A stretch of DNA of 64,000 nt from NCBI RefSeq assembly GCF_020866965.1, contig NZ_JAJATX010000014.1, positions 41,509 to 105,508 of the forward strand, read 5' to 3'. Position numbers and translations under genes: made by a program. Shown here in pieces: positions 55,879-64,000 of the stretch. The DNA comes from Microvirga roseola. Lineage in GTDB: Bacteria > Pseudomonadota > Alphaproteobacteria > Rhizobiales > Beijerinckiaceae. Every line of letters begins with the position of its first letter. Position 1 is the first letter of the stretch. The notes beneath the pieces were generated by a model. That model saw nothing but the letters and a program-made list of their open reading frames with translations. It made no database searches and was not told the origin of the DNA.

Positions 55879-56898
55879 TTAGGCGATCGCCGCAAGCGCG
55901 GCATCGAGCCTCGCGCGGGCATCCACAGGATCGAGGGGCTCCGGCTCGTGACGGATGCGCGCCAGCGCAGCTTCGGCCCGGCGCAGGCAATCCCCTGCCA
56001 GAACTGGCGCGGCCCCGGCCACGGCAGTCATTTCGCCCATCTCGCCGTTGCAATGAAGGGCCATGTCGCACCCTGCCGCAAAGACAGCCTCCGTCCGCTC
56101 CCGGAATGAGCCCGAGAGGGCATGCATGGACAGGTCGTCCGTCATCACGAGCCCGTCATAGCCGATATGGCCCCGGATGATCTCATCCATGACGATGCGG
56201 GAGGTCGTTGCGGGCCGCTCGGGATCGAGGGCCGTGTAGACAACATGCGCCGTCATCGCGAGCGGCATGTCCGTCAGCATCCGGAAGGGTGCGAAATCGT
56301 GCTTTTCCAGCTCCTCGCGGGAGGCATCGACCACGGGAAGTGCCAAGTGGCTGTCGGCCCCTGCCCGGCCATGGCCCGGCATGTGCTTGATGACCGGGAG
56401 TACCCCGCCGGCGAGCAGCCCCTCGGCCGCCGCACGCCCGAGAACCGCAACCTTTTCCGGCGTCTGCCCATAAGCCCTGTCGCCGATGACGTCGTGCGCG
56501 CCGGGAGACGGCACATCGAGCACCGGCAGGCAGTCCACCGTGACGCCCACGGAGCGGAGATCGTGGGCGATCAGCCTCGCGCCGAGACGGGCGAGCTCCC
56601 GCTGGAGAAGCGGCTCATCGGCATGGAGGCCGCCATAAGCTCTGCCGGAGGGATATTTCGGCCAGTGGGGCGGACCCATGCGCTGAACCCGGCCGCCCTC
56701 CTGGTCGATGAGAATGGGGGCATCCGCCCGCCCGACCGTCTCGCGCAGGGCTTCGCAGAGCGCCCTCACCTGTTGAGGGGTATCCACGTTGCGGCGGAAC
56801 AGGATGAAGCCCCACGGAGACGCCTCCCGGAAGAAGGCGATCTCGTCGGGCGTGAGCTCGAGGCCGGAGCAGCCAGCAATAAAGGCGCGGGTGGTCAT
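55879..56898 (-). CDS. nagZ: Beta-N-acetylhexosaminidase (GH3)
   Basis: Removes GlcNAc from murein breakdown products. 339 residues, TIM barrel; the NagZ signature KHMPGHGRAGADSHLALP carries the acid/base His-Asp dyad, DQEGGRVQRM lies earlier, and the nucleophile Asp is in VMTDDLSMHALSG. In some bacteria NagZ activity supplies the signal for AmpC induction. Confidence 0.95.
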   Translation of the reverse strand: MTTRAFIAGCSGLELTPDEIAFFREASPWGFILFRRNVDTPQQVRALCEALRETVGRADAPILIDQEGGRVQRMGPPHWPKYPSGRAYGGLHADEPLLQRELARLGARLIAHDLRSVGVTVDCLPVLDVPSPGAHDVIGDRAYGQTPEKVAVLGRAAAEGLLAGGVLPVIKHMPGHGRAGADSHLALPVVDASREELEKHDFAPFRMLTDMPLAMTAHVVYTALDPERPATTSRIVMDEIIRGHIGYDGLVMTDDLSMHALSGSFRERTEAVFAAGCDMALHCNGEMGEMTAVAGAAPVLAGDCLRRAEAALARIRHEPEPLDPVDARARLDAALAAIA

Positions 56899-56967
56899 CC
56901 CCGCGCCTTACGTCCCCTGCCCGGCAGGGTCAAGGAGTCTCGGCGGAAACGGCCGAGGTGTCTGCTA

Positions 56968-58410
56968 TCAGTTCTTGGCGACGAAGCACTGGGCTCCCTG
57001 CCCCTGAAGGGTGGAGCACAGGGAGGAGGCCTCTTCCCGCGACATGGGGCCGACCCGGATGCGGTAGAGCGTGTTGCCGTTGACCTCGGCCTTCATCACC
57101 AGCGGAGGCTGGCTTTCCAGCTCCGAGTACTTCTGGCGGAGCTGGGCCAGGGTCGCTTCGGCCCTGCTCTCGCTGTTGGCGATGCCGAGCTGCACGGCGT
57201 AGTCACCCGTCGCCACCGTTGCCGGCGTCGCAGCCGACGCGGCGGGCGGCGAAAGCGGGACAGGCTGGGCCGAGGCCACCTGCTGCGGCGATGAGCCGCT
57301 GGCCGGCGTGGCCGGAGACGGCGCGGGAACCGGAGCCGGGGTGGCAGGCACCGCCGCGGGTGTGCTCGCCACGGGCTTGGGCGCAGCGGGAGCCGGCTGA
57401 ACGGGCGCAGCGCTGGGCGTCGCCGATGCGGCCTGGGCGGGCTGCGCCGCCTCGGGCAGGGTCATGGTGGGCAGGGGCGCAGCGGCAGGAGCCGGGCCGG
57501 GATTGGCAGGCTCGGCCCCGACCACCGTGCCATCGGGGCGGATCGTGACCGTACGGACCTTCCGGGGCTCCCCGAGATTGAGGCCATTCGCCGGCTGCTG
57601 GGGGGCAGCTCCGCCCATGGCATCGCCAACGGCCCCGCCGTTCAGACGCACCGCCTGCTTCACATCGACAGGCTGCTCCTCACGGTTGACGACCTTGGTC
57701 TCCGTGTTGCCGGCGCGCTCATAGATCTGCTTGTTCTGGTTCGGGATCTCGACCCCGCCCGGATTCTGCGGCTGCACCTTCACGGGCTCGTTGGATGCCT
57801 TGACCAGCGGCGGCTCGCCGCTTGCGGCGGTCGAAGGCCCATCCGTGAGGGCGTAATAACCGCCGGCTCCTATGGCAGCGAACCCGAGCACCGCCCCGAT
57901 GGCGACCAGGCCCCTGCGGGACCGGCGCCTCTGCACGGGCGGGTAGTCCAGCGCTTCAGGCTCGGCGTAGCGCGGATCCGGATATCCGGCGTTCTCGTCG
58001 TAGTAGTTGTCGTAGGCCCCGCCGGCATAGGCGCCCTCCCCTTGCGACGGGCTTGGGGCGCGATAGCCGTAGGCCTGCTCGGAGCCGCGAACCTCCACTT
58101 CCTGGTAGGGATCGGCCTCAAAGGAGGGCTCGACGTAACCGCCGCGTCGCCCATGATGCACCTCGCCTCCACGGCTGGCATACAGATCATGGACGGCAGC
58201 CTGCGCCTGCTGCCTGGGACGGCTGCCGCCGTCGCTCGCCAGGATCGATTGGAAAGGATCGTCCTGCCCCACGATGCGGGCCAGCTCGGCCAGCGGGTCG
58301 TTCCGCGTGGCCGGCGCCGGCTGGTGGGACGAGGCGCCCTGCGCCTGGGCGAGCTGACGCTCGATCTCATTGAGATCGACCGCAAAACGGGGCTTCACTG
58401 ATTCGCTCAT
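56968..58410 (-). CDS. SPOR-domain inner-membrane protein
   Basis: 480 residues from the ATG at 58408-58410, eight bases after GGAGG; the frame extends to 58425. A Pro/Gly-rich cytoplasmic region leads to one helix near 170-190 (GLVAIGAVLGFAAIGAGGYYAL), a long Pro/Ala/Val-rich periplasmic linker, and a C-terminal SPOR domain of about 70 residues (YAVQLGIANSESRAEATLAQ ... TLYRIRVGPMSREEA). SPOR domains bind denuded glycan at the septum. It lies between argS and nagZ, its usual place in Rhizobiales. Confidence 0.9.
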   Translation of the reverse strand: MSESVKPRFAVDLNEIERQLAQAQGASSHQPAPATRNDPLAELARIVGQDDPFQSILASDGGSRPRQQAQAAVHDLYASRGGEVHHGRRGGYVEPSFEADPYQEVEVRGSEQAYGYRAPSPSQGEGAYAGGAYDNYYDENAGYPDPRYAEPEALDYPPVQRRRSRRGLVAIGAVLGFAAIGAGGYYALTDGPSTAASGEPPLVKASNEPVKVQPQNPGGVEIPNQNKQIYERAGNTETKVVNREEQPVDVKQAVRLNGGAVGDAMGGAAPQQPANGLNLGEPRKVRTVTIRPDGTVVGAEPANPGPAPAAAPLPTMTLPEAAQPAQAASATPSAAPVQPAPAAPKPVASTPAAVPATPAPVPAPSPATPASGSSPQQVASAQPVPLSPPAASAATPATVATGDYAVQLGIANSESRAEATLAQLRQKYSELESQPPLVMKAEVNGNTLYRIRVGPMSREEASSLCSTLQGQGAQCFVAKN

Positions 58411-58515
58411 GCGCCGGACCTCCAATTACGCGACAGGAGCCAAAACGGCTCCGCCGGCATGACGACACGCCACCCGCAAGAACGGCCTGAAACGGTTGCT
58501 CCGCCTCGAAAACCG

Positions 58516-60276
58516 TTACCGCATTTCATCGGGTGCCGTAACGCCCAGAATCGCAAGGCCGGATGCCAACACCCCTTTCAGGGCATGCACGAGAGCCAGC
58601 CTCGCCAGGGTTGAATCTTGATCAGTTTGATTAACAAAGCGTAATTGCGGCAAGTCTTTGCCCTTGTTCCACAGACTGTGGAAGGCGCTCGCCAGATCGT
58701 AGAGGTAGAACGCCACCCGGTGAGGCTCATGGGCCTCGGCAGCCGCCTCGACCGTCCGCGGGAACTGGGCGATGCGGCGGACAAGATCCAGCTCCGCCTC
58801 GTCCTCAAGCACCGAAAGGTCCGCCTTCTCGAGCCGGGAGGCTGAGAAATCCGCCCCCGGGAATGCCTCGGCCGCCTGCCGGAACACCGAGGCCGAGCGG
58901 GCGTGGGCATACTGGACGTAGAAGACCGGGTTGTCCTTGGACTGCTCGACGACCTTGGCCAGGTCGAAATCGAGCGGCGCATCGTTCTTGCGGAAGATCA
59001 TCATGAAGCGCACCGCATCCCGGCCCACCTCGTCGACCACGTCGCGCAGCGTCACGAAGTCGCCTGAGCGCTTGGACATCTTCACCGGCTCGCCGCCGCG
59101 CAGGAGCTTCACGAGCTGGCAGAGCTTCACGTCCAGCTCGGCCTTGCCGTTCGACACGGCCTTCACCGCCGCCTGCATCCGCTTCACGTAACCGCCGTGA
59201 TCCGCCCCCAGCACGTCGATCATGACGTTGAAGCCGCGCTCGAACTTGGAGTGGTGATAGGCGATATCGGAGGCGAAGTAGGTGTAGCTGCCGTCGGACT
59301 TCAGGAGCGGGCGGTCCACCTCGTCGCCATAGGCGGTCGCGCGGAACAGGAGTTGCTCGCGGTCCTCCCAGTCCTCGTCCTTTTGGCCCTTGGGCGGCGG
59401 CAGGCGGCCCACATAGACGAGATCGCGCGCCCGCAGGTCGGCGATCATCCGGGACACCTGGTTATCCTCGCCCTGCTGCAGGGACTTCTCCGAGAAGAAG
59501 ACATCGTGGCGGATGTTGAGCGCCGCGAGGTCCTCCCGGATCATGTCCATCATGCCCTCGATGGAGACCCGGCGGACGAGGGGCAGCCACTCGGCCTCGG
59601 GCTTGTCGAGGAGACTTGAGCCGAACTCCTCGGCGAGGCGCGCGCCGACGGGCTTGAGGTAATCGCCCGGGTACAGTCCTTCCGGAATGCCCCCGATCTC
59701 CTGCCCCAGGGCCTCCCGGTAACGCAGATAGGCGGAGCGGGCGAGAACATCGACCTGCGCGCCGGCATCGTTGATATAGTACTCGCGGGTCACCTTGTAG
59801 CCGGCGAAGGCCAGCAGGGAGGCGAGCGCATCGCCGAAGACGGCTCCGCGGCCGTGGCCCACATGGAGCGGCCCGGTCGGGTTGGCGGAGACGTATTCCA
59901 CGTTGACCGGGGTTCCCGCCCCCTGCCCGCTCCGGCCGAAACCGTCGCTGTCCAGGACGGCTGCCCGCAGAACCTCATGCAGGAATTCGGGTGCAAGCCT
60001 GATATTAATGAAGCCCGGACCGGCGACCTCCACCGAGGACACGCGAGGATCGTCCTTCAGGTCGCCGACGAGCAGGTCTGCCAAGGCGCGCGGGTTCATG
60101 CGCGCCTCCTTGGCCAGAACCATGGCGGCATTGGTGGCCAGATCGCCGTGGGACGGATCGCGCGGGGGCTCCACGACCACGCGGCTGACGTCCAGCCCCG
60201 ATGGAATCTGGCCCGCACCGGCCAGACGGCCGAGGGCATCCGCAACCCGCTTCTCAAACAACCCGAAAATGTTCAT
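58516..60276 (-). CDS. argS: Arginyl-tRNA synthetase
   Basis: Class I enzyme. 586 residues from the ATG at 60274-60276 ([15 protein letters not shown]); the frame extends to 60291. HIGH-like motif is [12 protein letters not shown] in [11 protein letters not shown], the C-terminal anticodon domain follows [14 protein letters not shown]. Normal length. Confidence 0.97.
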   Translation of the reverse strand: MNIFGLFEKRVADALGRLAGAGQIPSGLDVSRVVVEPPRDPSHGDLATNAAMVLAKEARMNPRALADLLVGDLKDDPRVSSVEVAGPGFINIRLAPEFLHEVLRAAVLDSDGFGRSGQGAGTPVNVEYVSANPTGPLHVGHGRGAVFGDALASLLAFAGYKVTREYYINDAGAQVDVLARSAYLRYREALGQEIGGIPEGLYPGDYLKPVGARLAEEFGSSLLDKPEAEWLPLVRRVSIEGMMDMIREDLAALNIRHDVFFSEKSLQQGEDNQVSRMIADLRARDLVYVGRLPPPKGQKDEDWEDREQLLFRATAYGDEVDRPLLKSDGSYTYFASDIAYHHSKFERGFNVMIDVLGADHGGYVKRMQAAVKAVSNGKAELDVKLCQLVKLLRGGEPVKMSKRSGDFVTLRDVVDEVGRDAVRFMMIFRKNDAPLDFDLAKVVEQSKDNPVFYVQYAHARSASVFRQAAEAFPGADFSASRLEKADLSVLEDEAELDLVRRIAQFPRTVEAAAEAHEPHRVAFYLYDLASAFHSLWNKGKDLPQLRFVNQTDQDSTLARLALVHALKGVLASGLAILGVTAPDEMR

Positions 60277-60323
60277 GTACTTCGATCTCAACAGGGGCGA
60301 CGGCCCCGAAAGCTTTGGCGCGC

Positions 60324-61529
60324 CTAACGCAAGTCAGGGGTTACGTCAAACAGGCGACGGTGTTCAAGGATCGCATAGCGGTCCGTCATGCCGGCGATGT
60401 AGTCCGACACCCTTCGGGCAAGGCGAGTCTCGTCCTCCGGCAGGTCGGTCCGCCACTCGTCCGGCATCAGATCGGGCTCGCCCGTGAAGCGGCGGAAGAG
60501 GTCCCGCAGCACGTCGTCGGCCCTGGCCCTCACCGCCATCACCTTGGGATGACGGTACATATGGGCATAGAGGAAGCGCTTCACACCGGCATCCGCCTCC
60601 CGCATCTCCTTCGAGAAGCCGACGGTTGTCTCGCCCGCCTGCCGGATATCCTCGGCCTTGGCCGGCTTGAGCGCCTCGATCCGGCTCTCGCTCTGGGCCA
60701 CCACGTCCTCCACGAAACGGGTGATGACGCGCCGGGTCAGTTCGTGGATGCGGCGGGACAGGTCCAGGCCGGGCCAGCGCCCGTCGATTTCGCGCAATAG
60801 CTCGTCCAGGAACGGAACCTCACGCAGGTCGTCGATCTCGAAAAGCCCGGCCCTCAGGCCGTCGTCGATGTCGTGGGCGTCGTAGGCGATGTCGTCCGCA
60901 ATCGCTGCCGCCTGCGCCTCCCCGCTCGCATGGCTTGAAAGCTCCAGGTCCTGCTGGCTGTTGTATTCGAGGATCGCGAGCGGAACGCCGCGGGCCTCAT
61001 AGCGCAGGGTCGGCCTGCCTTCGGGATCGAGAAGGGGGCCGTTGTGCTTGACCAGCCCCTCCAGGGTCTCCCAGGTCAGGTTGAGGCCGTCATAAGCCGC
61101 ATAGCGGCGCTCCAGGCGGGTCACGATCCTGAGCGCCTGGGCGTTGTGGTCGAATCCGCCATAGGCCGCCATGCACTCGTCCAGCGTGTCCTCGCCCGTA
61201 TGACCGAAGGGCGTATGGCCGAGATCATGGGAGAGCGCGAGCGCCTCGGCGAGATCCTCGTCCAGCCCCAGGGACCGGGCGAGCGCCCGGGCGATCTGGC
61301 TGACCTCGATGGTGTGGGTCAGCCTGGTCCGGAAATGGTCGCCCTCGTGGTAGACGAAGACCTGCGTCTTGTGCTTGAGGCGACGAAAGGCCGAGGAATG
61401 AATGATCCGGTCCCGGTCGCGCTGGAAGTCGCTGCGGGTCGGGGAGACCGCCTCGGGGTAGAGGCGCCCCCGGCTGTCCCAGGGATCGCAGGCGTAAGGG
61501 GCTCGCCATCGTTCTCCATAGGGCCGCAC
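60324..61529 (-). CDS. dgt: Deoxyguanosinetriphosphate triphosphohydrolase-like protein
   Basis: HD-domain enzyme of 401 residues; [40 protein letters not shown] and GNGPLLD-like loop near [10 protein letters not shown] hold the metal His and Asp. The start is GTG at 61529, after GAGGATGATCC. It belongs to the dGTPase type-2 subfamily by length; substrate preference is not shown. It is divergent from erpA. Confidence 0.93.
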   Translation of the reverse strand: MRPYGERWRAPYACDPWDSRGRLYPEAVSPTRSDFQRDRDRIIHSSAFRRLKHKTQVFVYHEGDHFRTRLTHTIEVSQIARALARSLGLDEDLAEALALSHDLGHTPFGHTGEDTLDECMAAYGGFDHNAQALRIVTRLERRYAAYDGLNLTWETLEGLVKHNGPLLDPEGRPTLRYEARGVPLAILEYNSQQDLELSSHASGEAQAAAIADDIAYDAHDIDDGLRAGLFEIDDLREVPFLDELLREIDGRWPGLDLSRRIHELTRRVITRFVEDVVAQSESRIEALKPAKAEDIRQAGETTVGFSKEMREADAGVKRFLYAHMYRHPKVMAVRARADDVLRDLFRRFTGEPDLMPDEWRTDLPEDETRLARRVSDYIAGMTDRYAILEHRRLFDVTPDLR

Positions 61530-61623
61530 GGATCATCCTCGGGTTGAAGCCTTGCCAAGGCGCACTTACCTTGCTCTTAACAGCTTGTCCAAGAATTACG
61601 TCCTCATGAGGACCGGAACCGCC

Positions 61624-61950
61624 ATGCCCGGGATTACCCTGACCGAACGCGCCGCCCGCCGCATCAACGAAATCATGGCCACGGAACCTACCGGCTCCAT
61701 GCTGAGAATCAGCGTGAACGGGGGCGGCTGCTCAGGATTCCAATATGCCTTCGACGTGGACCGGACCCGCCAGGACGACGACCTTGTCATCGAACGCGAC
61801 GGGGCGACGGTGATCGTGGACGAGGTGTCGGTCCAGTACATGGACGGCTCGGTGATCGACTTCGTGGACGACCTAATCGGCCAGTCCTTCAAGATCGAGA
61901 ACCCCCACGCTACAGCCTCCTGCGGCTGCGGCACTTCGTTCTCGTTGTGA
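61624..61950 (+). CDS. erpA: Iron-sulfur cluster insertion protein ErpA (HesB/IscA family)
   Basis: 108 residues. The three conserved Cys are in VNGGGCSGFQYAF and in SCGCGTSFSL. Start at the ATG at 61624 (MPGITLTERAARRINEI); upstream in-frame ATGs at 61606 and 61552 lack family support. Delivers Fe-S clusters to client enzymes. Divergent from dgt. Confidence 0.93.
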   Translation: MPGITLTERAARRINEIMATEPTGSMLRISVNGGGCSGFQYAFDVDRTRQDDDLVIERDGATVIVDEVSVQYMDGSVIDFVDDLIGQSFKIENPHATASCGCGTSFSL

Positions 61951-62033
61951 AACCCTGTTCCTAGCCCTATGGTCCCTGCCTGACCGCTCCTGGCCGAATA
62001 CGGCCTGAGGGCCTTCGTGTCTTGGGGACCATC

Positions 62034-63899
62034 ATGGGCTTTCTTCGCCGCTCCGGCATCTGCACGCTCGCCTTCCTTGCAGGCTCCGCAGCCCTGCAAT
62101 TCGAACCTGCAATCATAAGGGATGTTGCGTTCGGCCACGGGAGCGAGCAGGTCACGGTCGGCGCCGTCCGGGTCCCGCTGTGGAGCGCGGCCTTTGCGCA
62201 GTCCACCGACAGCTTCACGCTGGAGGACGTGCGCTTCACATGGGGACCGTTCACCTATGAAGCGAAGCGGATCGACTTCACAGACACGAAGGCCTCCCGG
62301 CGGAACTTCGAGACGCTTTTCTCCTCAACTACCGAGCCGATGGCGGAGCGCGTTGCCCGTATCAGCGCCAGGGAGGTCACCGCTCCCGAAGTGAAGGTCA
62401 CGCAGAAGCTCGGCAACCGAACCCAGACGGTCCTCTACAGAAACGTGTCGTTGAACGACATCGTCCAGGGTCAGATCGGTTCAGTCACGATCGACACGAT
62501 GGCCATCGAGGACACAAGCGCCAAGGGCAATATCCTGACGAGCTATGGCCGGACGAAGATCAGCGACCTGGACATGCCGGCCTTCATGAGGCTCTACGAT
62601 ACGAAGGACGGCAAGGCCGCCCTCCCCCTGACCAGAATTTATGGTTCGCTCTCCATGGAGGACATCGACGTCCTCGACACCGGAGAGGACTACAGCCTTG
62701 AGATCGAAAGGGTGAACGGACGGAATATCATGGCCCGTCCGACGAGAGACTCATGGAGCGGCACGATAGCGCTCATTTCCGAGCTGACCGACAAAAGCAC
62801 CACCACATCCGAGGAAAAGGACCGCCTCGTCATGGCCGTGGCCGATCTTCTCGAGGCGTTCGACACCGGTTTCGTCGAGACGACGGGGATCAAGTTCAAG
62901 TCGGGCCCGAAGTAGAACGGAAAGCCCGAGGTCACCGGGACCATCGACCGGATAGCCTATCAGGGGAGCACCGGCTCACAACCGGCCGATCTACGAATGG
63001 ACGGGATCGAGATCGATGCCCCGGACAATCGGGTCAAGATCGAGTCCGCCAGCCTCAATGGCTTCTCCATCGCTCCGACCCTGAAAGGACTGAAGGCGCT
63101 TCAGGGCAAGCCCCTGAAGGATCTCGATCACTCCGCCCTGCGCAGCCTCATCCCGACATTGGGCACCCTGCGCCTGTCGGGCATGGGTATCGATACGCTG
63201 GACAGATCCGGACCTGCACCGGAGCGCACGAACCTGACCGTCAAGTCCTTTGAGATCACGGCCGACAAGCCTGTGAACGGGATTCCTACGAACATCAGGA
63301 TCGACCAGCAGAACTCCGCATTCGAACTGCCGGCGAACAGCACGGACGAGTTTCTCAGACAGCTCATCGCGCTCGGCTACAAGACTCTCGACACCTCCTT
63401 CGTCGCGGCTGCCACCTGGAACGAGGAGAGCGGCGAGATCGCCATCAAGGAATTGTCCCTGGAGGGGCAGGAGATAGGTAGCGTCTCCCTCTCCGGCACC
63501 ATCGGCAGTGTCGGCAGGGATCTGTTCAGCACCGATAAAGCCACTGCCGCCGCGGCGCTGATCGGCGCGAAGGCGAAGGCTCTCGACATTGTTGTCGACG
63601 ACAAGGGCCTGCTCGAGCGCTACCTCGCCAAGGCGGCCGAGGAGCAGAAGACGAGCCTTGAGTCGCTACGCAGGACCTATGCGGGCGCAGCGCCTCTCGC
63701 CCTGTCGTCACTGCTCGGCAATTCGGAGCAAGCCAAGACTCTCGGCCAGGCGGTTTCCCGTTTCATCGCCCAGCCCGGTCGGCTCACGATCTCCGCCGAG
63801 CCCAAGAACCCCTCGGGCTTCGGCGTGATGGACTTCATGCTGGCATCCGATCCCAAGGAAGCCCTCAAGAAGCTCGACGTGACCGCAAAGGCCGAATGA
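62034..63899 (+). pseudogene. Large unknown exported protein interrupted by one in-frame TAG codon
   Basis: Open reading from ATG 62034 runs to TAG at 62913-62915 (FKSGPK then stop) and continues in the same frame without any other stop to TGA at 63897-63899. The codons after the TAG read NGKPEVTGTIDRIAYQGS and then into MDGIEIDAPDNRVKIESA, with the same style as before. Together this is a single protein of about 621 residues. Starts with a signal peptide, MGFLRRSGICTLAFLAGSAA. No domain recognised; the mature part is rich in short beta-type strands (ITADKPVNGIPTN, LSLEGQEIGSVSLSGTIG). A pseudogene by nonsense mutation is the simplest reading; readthrough or sequencing error are alternatives. 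Confidence 0.8.
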
Positions 63900-63906
63900 G
63901 CGCCCC

Positions 63907-64000
63907 TCAGATCAGGCTTGGCTGATCCTGCTCCATCGCCTGGGCCTCGACGACGGCAATTGCCGTGAGGTTGACGATGCCGCGCGCGGTCACGGACGGC
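63907..64000 (-). CDS. C-terminal end of an unidentified protein
   Basis: The last 30 codons of a minus-strand frame are visible, PSVTARGIVNLTAIAVVEAQ and MEQDQPSLI, ending in TGA at 63907-63909; the rest lies outside. I do not recognise the family. It converges on the interrupted gene with seven bases between the stop codons. Confidence 0.5.
   Translation of the reverse strand, partial: PSVTARGIVNLTAIAVVEAQAMEQDQPSLI

Noticed and set aside
63901..64000. Naming the last partial gene
   Set aside because: Only 30 residues are visible and they match no family that I recognise.

Overview
The window is a GC-rich, tightly packed chromosomal segment from an alphaproteobacterium. Gene content and order point to Rhizobiales/Hyphomicrobiales, probably the Methylobacteriaceae (Microvirga- or Methylobacterium-like); this is inferred from synteny and protein style, not from a marker gene. 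Supporting signs are the pdxJ-acpS-lepB-rnc-era and recO-parC blocks, yajC-secD-secF next to two complex I assembly-factor homologues, the argS-SPOR-nagZ-scpAB-tatABC-serS-surE-pcm-nlpD string, a HWE-type sensor kinase, a DUF1127 mini-protein and a match to the EcfG general-stress promoter. There are about 63 genes. I saw no tRNA, rRNA, CRISPR array, transposase or prophage.

Layout. 0-6.2 kb: end of an enoyl-CoA hydratase-family gene, then hemB, a LivH-like permease with a lipoprotein-type N-terminus, ilvA, an RDD membrane protein, bpt and wrbA. 6.2-16.9 kb: on the minus strand pdxJ, acpS, lepB, rnc and era, then recO and parC; two plus-strand genes (an Arg/Glu-rich OmpA protein and a soluble MCP-PilZ receptor) sit between era and recO. 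17.4-28.7 kb: rpsF, rpsR, a DUF2232 protein, rplI, dnaB, alr, radA, an RTX/cadherin secreted protein, cvpA, purF and an SDR. 28.7-39.5 kb: an accessory/stress stretch with a HWE kinase lacking its phosphoacceptor His, a YddA-like ABC exporter, a methyltransferase, a hydrolase remnant, a PRC-barrel/EF-hand protein, DUF2231, a minimal porin-like protein, a repeat protein, a four-helix-bundle copper protein, a DUF6790-like membrane protein, an MscS channel and DUF1127. 39.5-46.1 kb: SDR, trmFO, the NDUFAF6-like and NDUFAF3/Mth938-like pair, secF, secD, yajC. 46.2-61.5 kb: a DUF815 ATPase, then the long minus-strand envelope/chromosome block from dgt and argS down to the NlpD-like protein. 61.6-64 kb: erpA, then one large unknown gene split by a single in-frame TAG, and the end of another gene.

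How the genes work together. Most of the window is core biology: haem, PLP and purine synthesis, translation, DNA replication and repair, chromosome condensation (ScpAB) and membrane protein export (SecDF-YajC, TatABC, LepB). The points most worth a second look are the Arg-for-His change in the HWE kinase, the TAG-interrupted gene at 62.0-63.9 kb, the catalytically degenerate phytoene-synthase-fold protein beside the Mth938 protein, the fused lipoprotein-LivH permease, the c-di-GMP-type PilZ domain inside a soluble chemoreceptor, the RTX gene breaking radA-cvpA, and the GGAAC-N16-CGTT motif that would give a nearly leaderless MscS transcript.
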